Shown: positions 1-8,701, counted from the first letter of the stretch. The stretch is 46,338 nucleotides of DNA from Dehalococcoides mccartyi (GCA_945865925.1 CAMBFG010000012.1:1-46338); one strand, 5' to 3'. Notes: generated from the sequence alone by a model not told the origin. Program-made: numbers and translations.

Positions 1-1428
1 CAGCGCGAGGATCGCGAGCGGGCCGTTCATGATCGGCGGGGACTCGTGCGCGTGGTCGTAGGCGTGATGGTCACGCGGCGCGCCGAAGAAGGTGAGCAGC
101 ACGAGCCGGGTCGTGTAGATGGCGGTGAGCATCGCGGTGCCAGCGAGGATGACGTAGACACCGATCGGAGCGTTATTCAGCGTCTCGTGGAGGATCTCGT
201 CCTTCGACCAGAAGCCCGCGAAGATCGGGATGCCCGCGAGCGCGAGCGAGCCGATCGCGAACACCGTCGCCGTGAACGGCATCTTGTGCCGCAGCCCGCC
301 GAGGTTCTCGACCTCCTGCTGGTGCGTCGCGTGGATCACGGAGCCGGAGCCGAGGAACAACAGCGCCTTGAAGAAGGCGTGGGTGAACAGGTGGAACATC
401 GCGGCCGTCACGGCGCCCGAGCCGAGCGCGACGAACATGAAGCCCAACTGCGACACCGTCGAGTACGCCAGCACGCGCTTGATGTCGCTCGACACGAGGC
501 CCATCGAGGCCGCCATGACGGCAGTGATCAGGCCGGTGTAGAGGATGACGTCGCGGGCGACGAGCACCTCGGCGTAGACAGGCGAGAAGCGGGCGACGAG
601 GTAGACGCCAGCGACCACCATCGTGGCGGCGTGGATGAGCGCGGAGACGGGCGTCGGGCCCTCCATCGCGTCCGGCAGCCAGACGTGGAGCGGGAACTGT
701 GCGGACTTGCCGACGGCGCCCATGAAGAGGAAGAGCATCGAGACGGTGAGGTAGGTCTCGCCGATCTGGTGGGCCTTCGCGGCCTCGATGATGCCCTGAA
801 TGTCGAAGGTCCCGGTGGCCCGCCAGAGCAGGATGATGCCGATAAGCAAGCCGACGTCACCGATGCGGGTGGTGATGAAGGCCTTCTTCGCGGCCTCGGC
901 GGCGGACTGGCGCTCCCAGTAGAAGCCGATGAGGAGGTAGGACGCGAGGCCCACGCCCTCCCAGGCCAGGTACAACTGGATGAGGTTGCCCGCGACGACC
1001 AGCATGAGCATCGCGGACACGAACAGACAGAGCAGGGCGAAATACCAGCCGTAGCGCTGCTCTCCGTGCATGTATCCGATCGAGTACACGGTCACCATCG
1101 TCGCGACGATAGTGACGACGGGGAGCATCACCATGGTGATGCCGTCCACGAACGTCGAGAACTCGATGACGAAGAAGCCCTGGCCGATGTTCACCCAGTC
1201 GAAGGAGAGGACGTTCGAGCCCTCGGGTGAGAAGTGGCCATCGTGGAAGACCGAGGTGTAGTCCAGCATCACGAGGAAGACGAGGCCGACGACGGCGGCC
1301 ATGCCGAGGGCGGCGATGAAGTCGCCCCGACGCGGGATGAGCGGGTTCAGGAGCGCGAGGACGACGAAGAGCGCCGCCGGGATCGCCGGTAGCACCCACA
1401 CCTGCTCCATGCCGAACTCGATGCCCAC
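1..1428 (-). CDS. nuoL: NADH-quinone oxidoreductase subunit L (5' part, cut by window edge)
   Basis: Proton-pumping membrane subunit of respiratory complex I. 476 codons are present; the C-terminus lies beyond base 1. The frame reads MGIEFGMEQVWVLPAIPAAL and continues with typical NuoL segments (LYLAWEGVGLASYLLIGFYW, FPLHVWLPDAMEGPTPVSAL, HAATMVVAGVYL, DIKRVLAYSTVSQLGFM), all classic antiporter-like subunit motifs including the conserved Glu and Lys positions. The GTG at 1428 is chosen because GGAAGGA lies 8 bases upstream; the ATG at 1410 has no comparable site. It is the last visible gene of the nuo operon, 65 bases after nuoK. nuoM and nuoN would be expected next but are outside the window. 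Confidence 0.95.
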   Translation of the reverse strand, partial: MGIEFGMEQVWVLPAIPAALFVVLALLNPLIPRRGDFIAALGMAAVVGLVFLVMLDYTSVFHDGHFSPEGSNVLSFDWVNIGQGFFVIEFSTFVDGITMVMLPVVTIVATMVTVYSIGYMHGEQRYGWYFALLCLFVSAMLMLVVAGNLIQLYLAWEGVGLASYLLIGFYWERQSAAEAAKKAFITTRIGDVGLLIGIILLWRATGTFDIQGIIEAAKAHQIGETYLTVSMLFLFMGAVGKSAQFPLHVWLPDAMEGPTPVSALIHAATMVVAGVYLVARFSPVYAEVLVARDVILYTGLITAVMAASMGLVSSDIKRVLAYSTVSQLGFMFVALGSGAVTAAMFHLFTHAFFKALLFLGSGSVIHATHQQEVENLGGLRHKMPFTATVFAIGSLALAGIPIFAGFWSKDEILHETLNNAPIGVYVILAGTAMLTAIYTTRLVLLTFFGAPRDHHAYDHAHESPPIMNGPLAILAL

Positions 1429-1493
1429 GATGGGCGTCCTTCCCGCCCGGTGCGTCCGGCCTCGCTGTTAGGCGAGGCCTGCCGACCGGCGTC

Positions 1494-1802
1494 CTACCAC
1501 TTCAGGCTGCTCGCCTCGTCCACGTTGGCGGTGCGTCGCTCACGGAAGAGCCGGAGCACGATACCGAGTGCCAAGCCGACTTCGGCTGCGGCGACGGTGA
1601 TCACGAAGAGCGCAAACACGAGGCCGCTGAACGCCTCCGTGTCGCGGTATGAGGCGAAGGCGATGAAGTTGATCGCGACGGCCGCGAGCATCAACTCGAC
1701 CGACATCAGGATGAGGATGGCGCTGCGGCGCGAGAGCACTCCGAAGAGCCCAATCGCGAACAGCAGTCCGGAGAGGACGAGGAAGTTCTCCATGGGGATC
1801 AC
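1494..1802 (-). CDS. nuoK: NADH-quinone oxidoreductase subunit K
   Basis: Small membrane subunit of complex I (MrpC-like), 102 residues, the usual family length. Three hydrophobic helices are visible, with the conserved membrane glutamates in LILMSVELMLAAVAIN and VAAAEVGLALGI. The GTG start overlaps the nuoJ stop (GTGA) and follows GGGGAGG by 7 bases; an internal ATG three codons later (MENFLVLSG) is the alternative. The overlap points to translational coupling with nuoJ. Identification is secure from the sequence and from its place between nuoJ and nuoL. Confidence 0.96.
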   Translation of the reverse strand: MIPMENFLVLSGLLFAIGLFGVLSRRSAILILMSVELMLAAVAINFIAFASYRDTEAFSGLVFALFVITVAAAEVGLALGIVLRLFRERRTANVDEASSLKW

Positions 1803-2440
1803 GAACGGGCCTCCCCTCGGGCAGCCGTGGCGGCATCGGCACGACGCGCGTTGACGAAGGCGCCCGTGAAGGCGATATCGAGCAGCACGGCCACGATCAC
1901 GACCGGCAGGCTGAAGTCACGGAAGAGGCGCGCACCGAAGTCGCGGAACGGGACGATCGAGGCCTCGGGTGAACCCCATTGCGCGTCGAGCGCCATCGCG
2001 ACGAACACGCCAGCGATGAGGGCGGCGACGCCGAAGGCGAAGGGCTTCTGGGAGCCATCTGTGACCACGGGGTCGTCCTGGGCGTTGGTCATCATGAGAC
2101 CGAAGAGCAGGAGGATGACCACGCCGCCGCCGTAGACCAGGATCTGCACCAGCGCGAGGAACTCGGTCAGCAGCAGCAGGTAGATCGAGGCGACACCAAG
2201 CAGCGTGACGACGAGGCTCAGGGCGGCATGCACGATGTTCTTCATCAGCACCACGCCGAGCGCACTCGCGAGGAGCATCGCCGAGGCGAGGAAGAAGATG
2301 AACTCCGGCGCGGTGATGCGGTCGACGATCAGCAGCGCCGCGAGGACGACGACGACCGGCGCGGCACCGAGGACGAGCACGGTGCCCCCCGCGATGATCG
2401 TGCGGTCAAACTGCGAGGGCAGGGGGAGACGGTCGAACAC
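1799..2440 (-). CDS. nuoJ: NADH-quinone oxidoreductase subunit J
   Basis: Membrane subunit of complex I, 213 residues from the GTG at 2440 (VFDRLPLPSQFDRTIIAGG). Five hydrophobic segments are visible, including the conserved stretch LVQILVYGGGVVILLLFGLM, diagnostic of NuoJ. The frame is open further upstream into nuoI, but that extension is Arg/Ser-rich, has no membrane character and is the shadow of nuoI. The chosen start sits just after the nuoI stop, with AGGA overlapping that stop. It overlaps nuoK at its 3' end. The N-terminal cytoplasmic piece of about 15 residues before the first helix is slightly long but acceptable. Confidence 0.93.
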   Translation of the reverse strand: MFDRLPLPSQFDRTIIAGGTVLVLGAAPVVVVLAALLIVDRITAPEFIFFLASAMLLASALGVVLMKNIVHAALSLVVTLLGVASIYLLLLTEFLALVQILVYGGGVVILLLFGLMMTNAQDDPVVTDGSQKPFAFGVAALIAGVFVAMALDAQWGSPEASIVPFRDFGARLFRDFSLPVVIVAVLLDIAFTGAFVNARRADAATAARGEARS

Positions 2441-2450
2441 GCGCGTCGTC

Positions 2451-2948
2451 CTACTCGTTCGTCTCGTTGGACTGGCCGAGGACCGGGACCCATTCCTTGA
2501 TCGCGCCGACGTGAGACTGGACGAGCAATTGCTCAAGGTCCATCACCAGGTCTTTGCGGTCGTGGACGGAGAGCTCGTGTCCCTGCCAGGTGTTGTTCAT
2601 CGCGATCGCGTCGAAGTTGCAGACCTCGACACAGATGTTGCAGCGCATGCAGCGCGCGTAATCGATCCAGAACTTGTCGATGATCTTGCGGCGGGAGGAA
2701 TCGCCCCCGTTGCTCTTGTGGTTCGGATTGTCCTTCATCAGCACGGTCATGCACTCGACCGGGCAGGCACGCTCACAGGCATGACAGCCGGTGCAGAACG
2801 GCTCGTCGATTTCCTTGTCCCAGAGGAGCAGCGGGAAGGCGCGGTCGCGCTCGGGCAGCTCACGGTGGTAGTTCGGGTAGTCGCGGGTCACCGGCTTCCG
2901 GGTAAAGGTGGAGAGCGTGACCATCAGGGATTTGGCGATGCCCTTCAT
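2451..2948 (-). CDS. nuoI: NADH-quinone oxidoreductase subunit I (2x[4Fe-4S] ferredoxin-type)
   Basis: Iron-sulfur subunit carrying clusters N6a and N6b that pass electrons towards NuoB. The 165-residue protein has two C-x2-C-x2-C-x3-C motifs: C52/C55/C58/C62 (CTGCHACERACP) and C100/C103/C106/C110 (CMRCNICVEVCN). The start overlaps the nuoH stop by one base (TGATG). Because no NuoE/F/G input module is encoded next to it, NuoI would be the most exposed electron-entry subunit of the predicted complex. That last statement follows from work on NuoEFG-less complexes in other phyla and is not shown here. Confidence 0.96.
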   Translation of the reverse strand: MKGIAKSLMVTLSTFTRKPVTRDYPNYHRELPERDRAFPLLLWDKEIDEPFCTGCHACERACPVECMTVLMKDNPNHKSNGGDSSRRKIIDKFWIDYARCMRCNICVEVCNFDAIAMNNTWQGHELSVHDRKDLVMDLEQLLVQSHVGAIKEWVPVLGQSNETNE

Positions 2949-4072
2949 CAGGCGGCCTCACTTCGCATCGTGCGCGCGGCGCCGGGAAGACGTCGCGTGC
3001 TGGCCACCGCACGGCCGGTGATGGACACGAGGGCGACGAGGCCGAGGATGCCGGCGGCGGTGAGGACGACATCGGGCAGTTCGTACACGCGCACGAAGCC
3101 GACGACGAGCACCTGCGCGAGGCTGAGCGGGAGCAGGACCTTCCACGAGTACGCCATCAACTGGTCGATGCGCAGACGCGGGATCGAGGCGCGCACCCAG
3201 AACACCACGAAGATGTAGAGCCCGGACTTCGCGCCCATCAGCAGCAACTGGTAGCCCTTACCGAGATCCTCGCCGAACGGCCAGGAGTAGCCACCGAGGA
3301 ACACCGCGGCGGTCAACGTCGACAGGATCCAGAGGCTGGCGTACTCGCCGAGCATGAACATCGACCAGCGGATGCCGGAGTACTCCACGAACGGGCCACC
3401 GACGACCTCGGACTCACCGATCGGGATGTCGAAGGGCGGGCGGTTCATCTCGGCCAGTGTGGAGATGAAGAAGATGACGAACGCGAGCGGCAGCCAGACG
3501 ACGTACGGGACGACCGCCTGACCCTCAACGATGTCCTTCAGGTTGAGCGAGCCGGCGAGCATCGCGACGACGACGAGGCTGAGGACGAGCGGGAGTTCGT
3601 AGGAGATCGCCTGCGCCGCGGCGCGCATGCCGCCGATCATCGCGTAACGGTTGTCCGAGCCCCATCCGGCCATCACCCAGCCGACGATGTTCACGGACGA
3701 CACGGCGATGAAGTAGAGCAGGCCGAGTTCCAGCAGGCGGATGTTCACATCCAGCAGGAACGGCAGCGAGACGAACCCGAGGAAGATCGGGATGAAGACG
3801 AAGTACGGGGCCAACTCGAACGTCCACGGGTCGGCGGCGGTGGGGCGCAGGTCTTCCTTGCCCACCAGTTTGATGGCGTCCGCGACCGACTGCAGCAGGC
3901 CGAACGGGCCAGTCTTCTGCGGCCCGATGCGCTGCTGGAACCGCGCGAGGATTTTGCGCTCGCCGTAGATGAGGCCCATCGCGACGACCGTCATGACGCC
4001 GACGATCAGCCCGAGGCGGGCAAGGCCGTCGAACCAGACGTTGATCTCGAAGCCGAAAAGCGAGTTGTTCAC
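2948..4072 (-). CDS. nuoH: NADH-quinone oxidoreductase subunit H
   Basis: Quinone-site membrane subunit of complex I. The 374-residue protein has about eight hydrophobic helices and signature stretches GERKILARFQQRIGPQKTGP and NRPPFDIPIGESEVVGG, which line the quinone chamber in NuoH. The GTG start shares a base with the nuoD stop (TAGTG), a tight coupling. Directly following nuoD is normal for compact 11-subunit operons, whereas 14-subunit operons have nuoE, nuoF and nuoG between D and H. The C-terminal tail of about 25 residues (SITGRAVASTRRLPGAART) is basic and probably cytoplasmic. Confidence 0.97.
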   Translation of the reverse strand: MNNSLFGFEINVWFDGLARLGLIVGVMTVVAMGLIYGERKILARFQQRIGPQKTGPFGLLQSVADAIKLVGKEDLRPTAADPWTFELAPYFVFIPIFLGFVSLPFLLDVNIRLLELGLLYFIAVSSVNIVGWVMAGWGSDNRYAMIGGMRAAAQAISYELPLVLSLVVVAMLAGSLNLKDIVEGQAVVPYVVWLPLAFVIFFISTLAEMNRPPFDIPIGESEVVGGPFVEYSGIRWSMFMLGEYASLWILSTLTAAVFLGGYSWPFGEDLGKGYQLLLMGAKSGLYIFVVFWVRASIPRLRIDQLMAYSWKVLLPLSLAQVLVVGFVRVYELPDVVLTAAGILGLVALVSITGRAVASTRRLPGAARTMRSEAA

Positions 4073-5208
4073 TAGCGGTCAACCTCGCTCAGGACGATGT
4101 CGATCGAGCCCAACACGATGATCGCGTCCGCGATGTACTGGTCGACTGACATCTGGCGCAACGCCTGCAGGTTGGAGAGACACGCGCTCCGCACCTTCAG
4201 GCGGTATGGGCGGTTGCCACCCTTGCTCACCATGTAGATGCCGTACTCACCGCGCGGGGCCTCGGTGCGGATGTAGACCTCGCCCGGGGCGGCGCGCAGC
4301 ATGCGCGGCATCTTGTCCGGCACGATCAAGCCGGGCTGGAGGCGCTCCAAGCACTGCTCGATGATCTTCACGGACTCGTGCATCTCGAGCATGCGGCAGT
4401 AGTAGCGGTCGAAGACGTCGCCGTTCTCGCCGACGATCACGTCGAAGTCGAGTTCGGCGTACTTCAGGTACGGCTCGTCGCGGCGCACGTCCAGCGGCAC
4501 CCCGGAGGCGCGGATGGAGGGGCCGGACATGCCCCAGTCGATCGCGTCCTCGGCGGAGATGTAGCCGATGCCCTCGGTGCGGGCGCGGAAGATCTCGTTC
4601 TGCGTCAGGAGTTCGTCGAAGTCCCTGATGCCCTGGCGCGTGCTCTTCAGCACCTCGCGGACGCGCTCCTTGAAGTTGAGCGGCACGTCCCAGGCGAGGC
4701 CGCCCGGGCGGAAGTAGGCGTACATCATCCGGTCGCCCGAGATCTCCTCGAACAGGTCGATGATCGCCTCGCGCTCGCGCCACGCGTAGATGAACGGCGT
4801 ACCGAACACGCCGACATCGATGCCGAAGGCGCCGAGGAACATGAAGTGTGACGAGAGTCGGTTGAGTTCGCAGAGGATCGTGCGGATCCACTGCGCGCGC
4901 TCGGGGACCTCGAGGCCGGCGAGCGCCTCGACGGCCATGACGTAGGAGAGCTCGGCGTTGTGGGCCGCGAGGTACTCCGTGCGGTCCATGAAGCCGATGC
5001 CCTGGCGGAAGTCCATCGTCTCGCAGAGTTTCTCCGCGCCCCGGTGGAGGTACCCGATGTACGGCACCACGTCCTTCACGACTTCGCCATCGATCGTCAG
5101 CACCATGCGGAACACACCATGCGTGGACGGGTGCTGCGGGCCGACGTTGATCAGCAGATCCTGCGTCTCGAACTCGTGCTCGGGGGTGGCCTGCGGAGAA
5201 GCGACCAT
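4072..5208 (-). CDS. nuoD: NADH-quinone oxidoreductase subunit D
   Basis: The 49-kDa-type peripheral subunit that forms the quinone pocket with NuoB and NuoH. It has 378 residues, with conserved segments NVGPQHPSTHGVFRMVLTID near the start, YIGYLHRGAEKLCE, and a C-terminus LGSIDIVLSEVDR typical of this hydrogenase-large-subunit relative that lost its Ni ligands. The ATG follows the nuoC stop immediately (TAGATG), with GGAGG 8 bases upstream inside nuoC. It is separate from nuoC, unlike the nuoCD fusions found in enterobacteria. Confidence 0.97.
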   Translation of the reverse strand: MVASPQATPEHEFETQDLLINVGPQHPSTHGVFRMVLTIDGEVVKDVVPYIGYLHRGAEKLCETMDFRQGIGFMDRTEYLAAHNAELSYVMAVEALAGLEVPERAQWIRTILCELNRLSSHFMFLGAFGIDVGVFGTPFIYAWREREAIIDLFEEISGDRMMYAYFRPGGLAWDVPLNFKERVREVLKSTRQGIRDFDELLTQNEIFRARTEGIGYISAEDAIDWGMSGPSIRASGVPLDVRRDEPYLKYAELDFDVIVGENGDVFDRYYCRMLEMHESVKIIEQCLERLQPGLIVPDKMPRMLRAAPGEVYIRTEAPRGEYGIYMVSKGGNRPYRLKVRSACLSNLQALRQMSVDQYIADAIIVLGSIDIVLSEVDR

Positions 5209-5721
5209 CTAGCGGTCCTCCTCGGTGTAGCCCATGCCCTCGCCCTGCAGCACTTCGATCTCCGCGAGGGGATGCGACTTGCGCAGGGGGAAGGTGTCGT
5301 CCATGTCTTCCGGCATCAGCAGCGTGCGGGGGTCCGGGTGCCCGCGGAAGCGCACGCCGAACATCTCGGCGGTCTCGCGCTCGAGCCAGTTCGCGCCACG
5401 CCAGACGGTCGTTGCCGTGTCGAGTGTGAGGTCATCGTTCGGCAGGGTCGTCTTGACCGTGAGGTTGTGCTTCTTCGTCGTGGAGTAGAGGTGGTAGACG
5501 ACATCGATGCCCTCGGCCTCGTTGTCGACGGCGGTGAGGCAGCGCAGGTAGTCGAACGAAAGGCCAGCGTCGCGCTTGAGCGCGCGCAGGCCACGGACCA
5601 CCTCATCACGCGGGATGAAGACGATGACGTCCAGCACGCCGCGCTCCGCGCGGACGGTGACGCCTGCGAGGGCGCGGTCGACTTCGGCCCAGATGGTGCC
5701 GGTGAGGTCTTGGGTCGTCAT
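5209..5721 (-). CDS. nuoC: NADH-quinone oxidoreductase subunit C
   Basis: The 30-kDa-type peripheral subunit, 170 residues from the ATG at 5721 ([18 protein letters not shown]). Recognised by the C-terminal signature [20 protein letters not shown] followed by [19 protein letters not shown]. The start overlaps the nuoB stop (CGATGA), giving coupling. The frame stays open upstream but that part is the shadow of nuoB and is rejected. Sitting between nuoB and nuoD, it completes the N2-quinone connecting module B-C-D-I. Confidence 0.95.
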   Translation of the reverse strand: MTTQDLTGTIWAEVDRALAGVTVRAERGVLDVIVFIPRDEVVRGLRALKRDAGLSFDYLRCLTAVDNEAEGIDVVYHLYSTTKKHNLTVKTTLPNDDLTLDTATTVWRGANWLERETAEMFGVRFRGHPDPRTLLMPEDMDDTFPLRKSHPLAEIEVLQGEGMGYTEEDR

Positions 5722-6344
5722 CGGCCGGTGCTCCCCCGCTCCTCCATGACCAGTTCCTGGAGGGCGAGCAGCGAGTCGAGCAGGGCCTCGGGCCGCGGGG
5801 GGCATCCGGGGACATAGACGTCGACAGGAATGATCTTGTCGACGCCCTGCAGGACGCGGTCGTAACGGGTGTAGGGGCCGCCGTTGGTGGCGCAGGCGCC
5901 CATGGAGATGACCCACTTGGGGTTCGGCATCTGGTCGTAGAGGAGTTTGACGGCCGGTGCCATCTTCTTGGTCACGGTGCCCGCGACGATCATCACGTCG
6001 CTCTGGCGGGGCGACGGCCACGGCACGATGCCGAAGCGGTCGAGGTCGTAGTGCGACATGTAGGTCGCGATCATCTCGATGGCGCAGCACGCGAGGCCGA
6101 AGGTCATGGGCCAGAGGCTGGACTTCCGCCCGGCGGCGAGCAGCAGGTCCAGCGGGGCCTGCACGATGCCGGGGAGGATCTGCTTGTAGAGCGCCTTGCC
6201 CGGGATGACCTCGAGCGGCGCGAGACGTGGGGCCTCAAGCGGGTGCTCGGTGGGCATGACGGGGATGACCGGGAAGGTCATCGGTTCGGTCGCCGGCGCC
6301 GTCGCGGGTGCGTCCGGGGTTGCGGTGGTCACGTTTACCGCCAC
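5718..6344 (-). CDS. nuoB: NADH-quinone oxidoreductase subunit B
   Basis: Carries cluster N2, the last Fe-S centre before quinone. It has 208 residues from the GTG at 6344. The ligands are visible as GLACCAIEM (tandem Cys), GACATNGG and [11 protein letters not shown]. The first 55 residues ([20 protein letters not shown]) are an Ala/Thr/Pro-rich extension without homology to the core; a second GTG at 6332 could shorten it by four residues. AAGGGGG lies 8 bases upstream of the chosen start, within the end of nuoA. The gene overlaps nuoA and nuoC. Confidence 0.95.
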   Translation of the reverse strand: MAVNVTTATPDAPATAPATEPMTFPVIPVMPTEHPLEAPRLAPLEVIPGKALYKQILPGIVQAPLDLLLAAGRKSSLWPMTFGLACCAIEMIATYMSHYDLDRFGIVPWPSPRQSDVMIVAGTVTKKMAPAVKLLYDQMPNPKWVISMGACATNGGPYTRYDRVLQGVDKIIPVDVYVPGCPPRPEALLDSLLALQELVMEERGSTGR

Positions 6345-6709
6345 TGGAGGGCCCCCTTCTTCCACGCGTACCCAAGGCCAAGGGCAAGGATGCCGATAAA
6401 CAGCACCATGAGCCAGTAGGCGAACACGCCGACGTCCATGAAGGAGACGGCCCACGGGAAGATAAACACGGCCTCCACGTCAAAGATGACGAAGAGGATG
6501 GCGTACAGGTAGAAGCGCATGCCCACATTGGTGGAGGCGCGCCGGAGCGGGAGCATGCCGCACTCGTAGGTGGTGCCCTTGTCGCGGCCGGGGGAGAACG
6601 GGGCGAGGAGTCGGGAGGCGATCAGGGCGGTGAAAACGAGGATGAAGCCGATGCCGACGCCAAGTAGGACTGGCAGGTAGTTCGAGAAGAGTGCGTTGGC
6701 CTCGTTCAC
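6335..6709 (-). CDS. nuoA: NADH-quinone oxidoreductase subunit A
   Basis: First gene of the nuo operon and a small membrane subunit of complex I. It has 124 residues from the GTG at 6709 ([20 protein letters not shown]). Three helices are visible, with the conserved loop [20 protein letters not shown], the mobile NuoA loop near the quinone site, and [21 protein letters not shown] lies 11 bases upstream. An upstream ATG at 6769 would add 20 non-conserved residues and would place the start within about 10 bases of the predicted transcription start, so it is not chosen. Confidence 0.94.
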   Translation of the reverse strand: MNEANALFSNYLPVLLGVGIGFILVFTALIASRLLAPFSPGRDKGTTYECGMLPLRRASTNVGMRFYLYAILFVIFDVEAVFIFPWAVSFMDVGVFAYWLMVLFIGILALGLGYAWKKGALQWR

Positions 6710-6786
6710 CGGGTGTTCGGCCTTCCAACGCGCCGTCGATAGGCATGAAAACGGTGCCGGAAACGGCATCTACCCACCGATTTCGG

Positions 6787-6815
6787 AGCGTAGGCGTGGG
6801 TGTAGTGAGTGTCAA
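6787..6815 (-). promoter_or_regulatory. Predicted sigma70-type promoter of the nuo operon
   Basis: On the minus strand TTGACA (6815-6810) is followed after 17 bases by TACGCT (6792-6787). The -35 is a perfect consensus; the -10 keeps only the T, A and final T. Transcription would begin near 6780, leaving a leader of about 70 bases before nuoA. Confidence 0.5.
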
Positions 6816-6932
6816 CGAATCCAGATCGGTGGACGCGAGGCGCAGCGTGAGATCGGCGTGCACCCCTCGAACGCCAGGCCAGGGATCGAGGTGGTGATGC
6901 GAGGCCCGTACCGCCGCGCTTCGCGCGAGCGG

Positions 6933-7034
6933 CCCCACCCCCTACCCCCGCCCCTCGGGGGCGGGGGTTCAAAAAGAAGGTCGATCACCCCACTCCCCCC
7001 GGCCCCCTCGTCCCTGAGGGGCGAGGGGGAGCCA
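6933..7034. repeat. Structured intergenic repeat, copy A (two GC-rich hairpins)
   Basis: About 100 bases that match 30598-30694 closely in the same orientation. The first hairpin has a perfect 10-bp stem (CCCCCGCCCC, 3-base loop TCG). The second pairs CCCCCTCGTCCCT with AGGGGCGAGGGGG, 13 bp with one G-U. Between them lies a less conserved linker of about 30 bases. It is non-coding: frames through it give only low-complexity Pro/Gly/Arg strings. The rest of the 6816-7150 gap contains nothing else I can assign. Confidence 0.75.
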
Positions 7035-7154
7035 GAAGGCCAGAGGGGCGAAGTCGGCGGTCCAATGATGAATCCCAGTCAGACCCATCACGGCACCTAG
7101 GTCAGAACCCGGCCGGCAGGCGGAGGCGGCGCAACACCTCGATCGCGGGCAAAG

Positions 7155-7182
7155 CGAGAGCCACCCGGGTGGGTGGCTCTCG
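7155..7182 (-). terminator. Hairpin terminator downstream of the HU gene
   Basis: Perfect 12-bp inverted repeat (CGAGAGCCACCC, loop GGGT, GGGTGGCTCTCG). On the minus strand it is followed by CTTTGC, a weak T-run. It lies 73 bases after the HU stop and separates that gene from the nuo promoter. A second, imperfect hairpin around 7192-7226 (CTCGACA pairing with TGTCGAG) lies between. Confidence 0.6.
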
Positions 7183-7254
7183 TGGCGCGGCCTCGACACC
7201 ACCTGAGGGTGGTGCGGCTTGTCGAGGTCGCGAGGCTGGCCCCTTGGGTGGGGG

Positions 7255-7560
7255 CTACTTGGCCTTGGCCAACTTCGGCGCGGGGCCGCCGTTGACGATG
7301 GCCTTCAGGCCGGCGGCGGCCGTGAACTTCGGCGCCTTGCTCGCGGCGACCTTGATCGCCTCACCGGTCTGCGGGTTGCGGCCCATGCGGGCCTTGCGCG
7401 CGACGCGGCTGAACTTGCCGAGGCCCGGGTAGGCGACATCGTCGCCGGCCTTCACCTTGGCCTGGACAACGTCACGGAAGGCGTCCAGCACGCGCTCGGC
7501 GTCGCTGTTGGCGGTCCCGGCTTGAGCGGCGACGAGCGCCACCAATTCACCCTTGGTCAT
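7255..7560 (-). CDS. HU-family DNA-binding protein
   Basis: Nucleoid-associated histone-like protein, 101 residues from the ATG at 7560 (MTKGELVALVAAQAG), against about 90 for a minimal HU. The family signature is visible: the N-terminal helical dimerisation part with the K/E pattern, GLGKFSRVARKARMGRNPQT (the beta-arm entry, GxGxFxxxxRxARxGxNPxT) and EAIKVAASKAPKFTAAAGLK. A Lys/Ala/Pro tail (GGPAPKLAKAK) extends the core slightly. The frame is open far upstream but lacks HU homology there. It has its own promoter and terminator, so it is probably monocistronic. Confidence 0.95.
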   Translation of the reverse strand: MTKGELVALVAAQAGTANSDAERVLDAFRDVVQAKVKAGDDVAYPGLGKFSRVARKARMGRNPQTGEAIKVAASKAPKFTAAAGLKAIVNGGPAPKLAKAK

Positions 7561-7635
7561 CGTGGTCCTCCGAGAAACTCCCCGCCGCAGCGGCCCGGTC
7601 GGACCAAACTCGCGGCTCAAGCGATTACGCGGGTC

Positions 7636-7664
7636 ATCATTTACCTCGATGGCCGTCCTGTCAA
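7636..7664 (-). promoter_or_regulatory. Predicted promoter of the HU gene
   Basis: Minus strand TTGACA (7664-7659), 17-base spacer, then AATGAT (7641-7636; 4 of 6 matches to TATAAT). This would give a leader of about 70 bases before the HU start at 7560. The remainder of the 7665-7887 gap shows no gene. Confidence 0.5.
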
Positions 7665-7887
7665 GGGGTTTTTCAACAGTTGGGGGGTGAATCGCCAGTT
7701 TTTCCGCCAGATCACAGACGGAGCACGACGGAACGCCAGCGGGCGCGCGGGATTCGAGGCAGGGTCCGCTCAAATCCCAGACGGCGCACGGGCGGGAGAC
7801 CTGAAAGGCAAGTCGAGGGGCATCAGCGGGTGAGCCATCGGAGGCGCTAGCATGCCGAACCGTTGAGTCGAGGTCAGGAGGACGTGG

Positions 7888-8697
7888 ATGGCGAACGAGA
7901 GGCCGCAATTCGGAGGGCCCGGGGCGAGGGCTTATCACGAGGGCCTGGTCCCCACGATCTTCGAGCCGTACGCCCGGGACCTCGGCGAGCGCTTGCCGAT
8001 CTCCGCGGGGATGCGCGTCCTCGAGACGGCCGCCGGTACGGGCGTCGTCACCCGCGCGCTACTGGACCGGATCCCGCAGGACGCACGCCTGGTCGCCACC
8101 GACCTGAGCGAGGACATGCTCGCGATCGGACGCGAACACATCGGAGATGACCCACGCCTCGAATGGCGCCCCGCCGATGCGCAGGCGTTGCCATTCCCAG
8201 ACGCCTCATTCGACGCGGTCGTGTGCCAGTTCGGTGTGATGTTCTTCCCCGACAAACCACTGGCCATGCGTGAGGCGAAGCGGGTCCTGAAGCCCGGCGG
8301 GACGCTCCTTCTCAATGCATGGGACGACTTTGCCCACAACGGTTTCGCCCGGGTCATGAAAGAGACCCTGACGCTCCTGTTCCCCGCGAATCCCCCCACG
8401 TTCGTCAACGTCCCATTCAGCTACTCCGACCCCTCCGTGATGCGCACGCTGCTCGATCAGGCTGGATTTGCCGATGTCCAGGTGCGTCACGTGGAGCACG
8501 TGGCCGTCAGCGAGAGCGCGGAGCGGTTCGCACGAGGCTTCGTGTTCGGTACTCCGATCCTTGCCGAGGTCCAGGCGCGAGGCACACCGGACGCTGAGGC
8601 CGTGACCGCGCAACTGGCAGGGCGACTCGGAGAACTCGGCGGGGTGGCCCCGCATCGAAGCCCCATCCGAGCCCTCGTCGCCTCGGCGAAGGCCTAG
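7888..8697 (+). CDS. Class I SAM-dependent methyltransferase (UbiE/Methyltransf_11 type)
   Basis: 269 residues. Motif I is RVLETAAGTGVVTRALL (SAM-binding glycine loop), followed by the acidic motif II in LVATDLSEDML, then FDAVVCQFGVMFFPD (motif IV region) and RVLKPGGTLLLNAW (post-motif). This is the canonical small-molecule methyltransferase fold. The substrate cannot be told from the sequence; the UbiE/MenG-like look is generic. A strong AGGAGG site is 8 bases before the ATG. It stands alone on the plus strand, convergent with the glycerate kinase gene only 4 bases away. Confidence 0.85.
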   Translation: MANERPQFGGPGARAYHEGLVPTIFEPYARDLGERLPISAGMRVLETAAGTGVVTRALLDRIPQDARLVATDLSEDMLAIGREHIGDDPRLEWRPADAQALPFPDASFDAVVCQFGVMFFPDKPLAMREAKRVLKPGGTLLLNAWDDFAHNGFARVMKETLTLLFPANPPTFVNVPFSYSDPSVMRTLLDQAGFADVQVRHVEHVAVSESAERFARGFVFGTPILAEVQARGTPDAEAVTAQLAGRLGELGGVAPHRSPIRALVASAKA

Positions 8698-8701
8698 CCC
8701 G

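Noticed and set aside
46..1230. Long plus-strand frame opposite nuoL
   Set aside because: Glu/Arg/His-rich shadow of the conserved NuoL frame.
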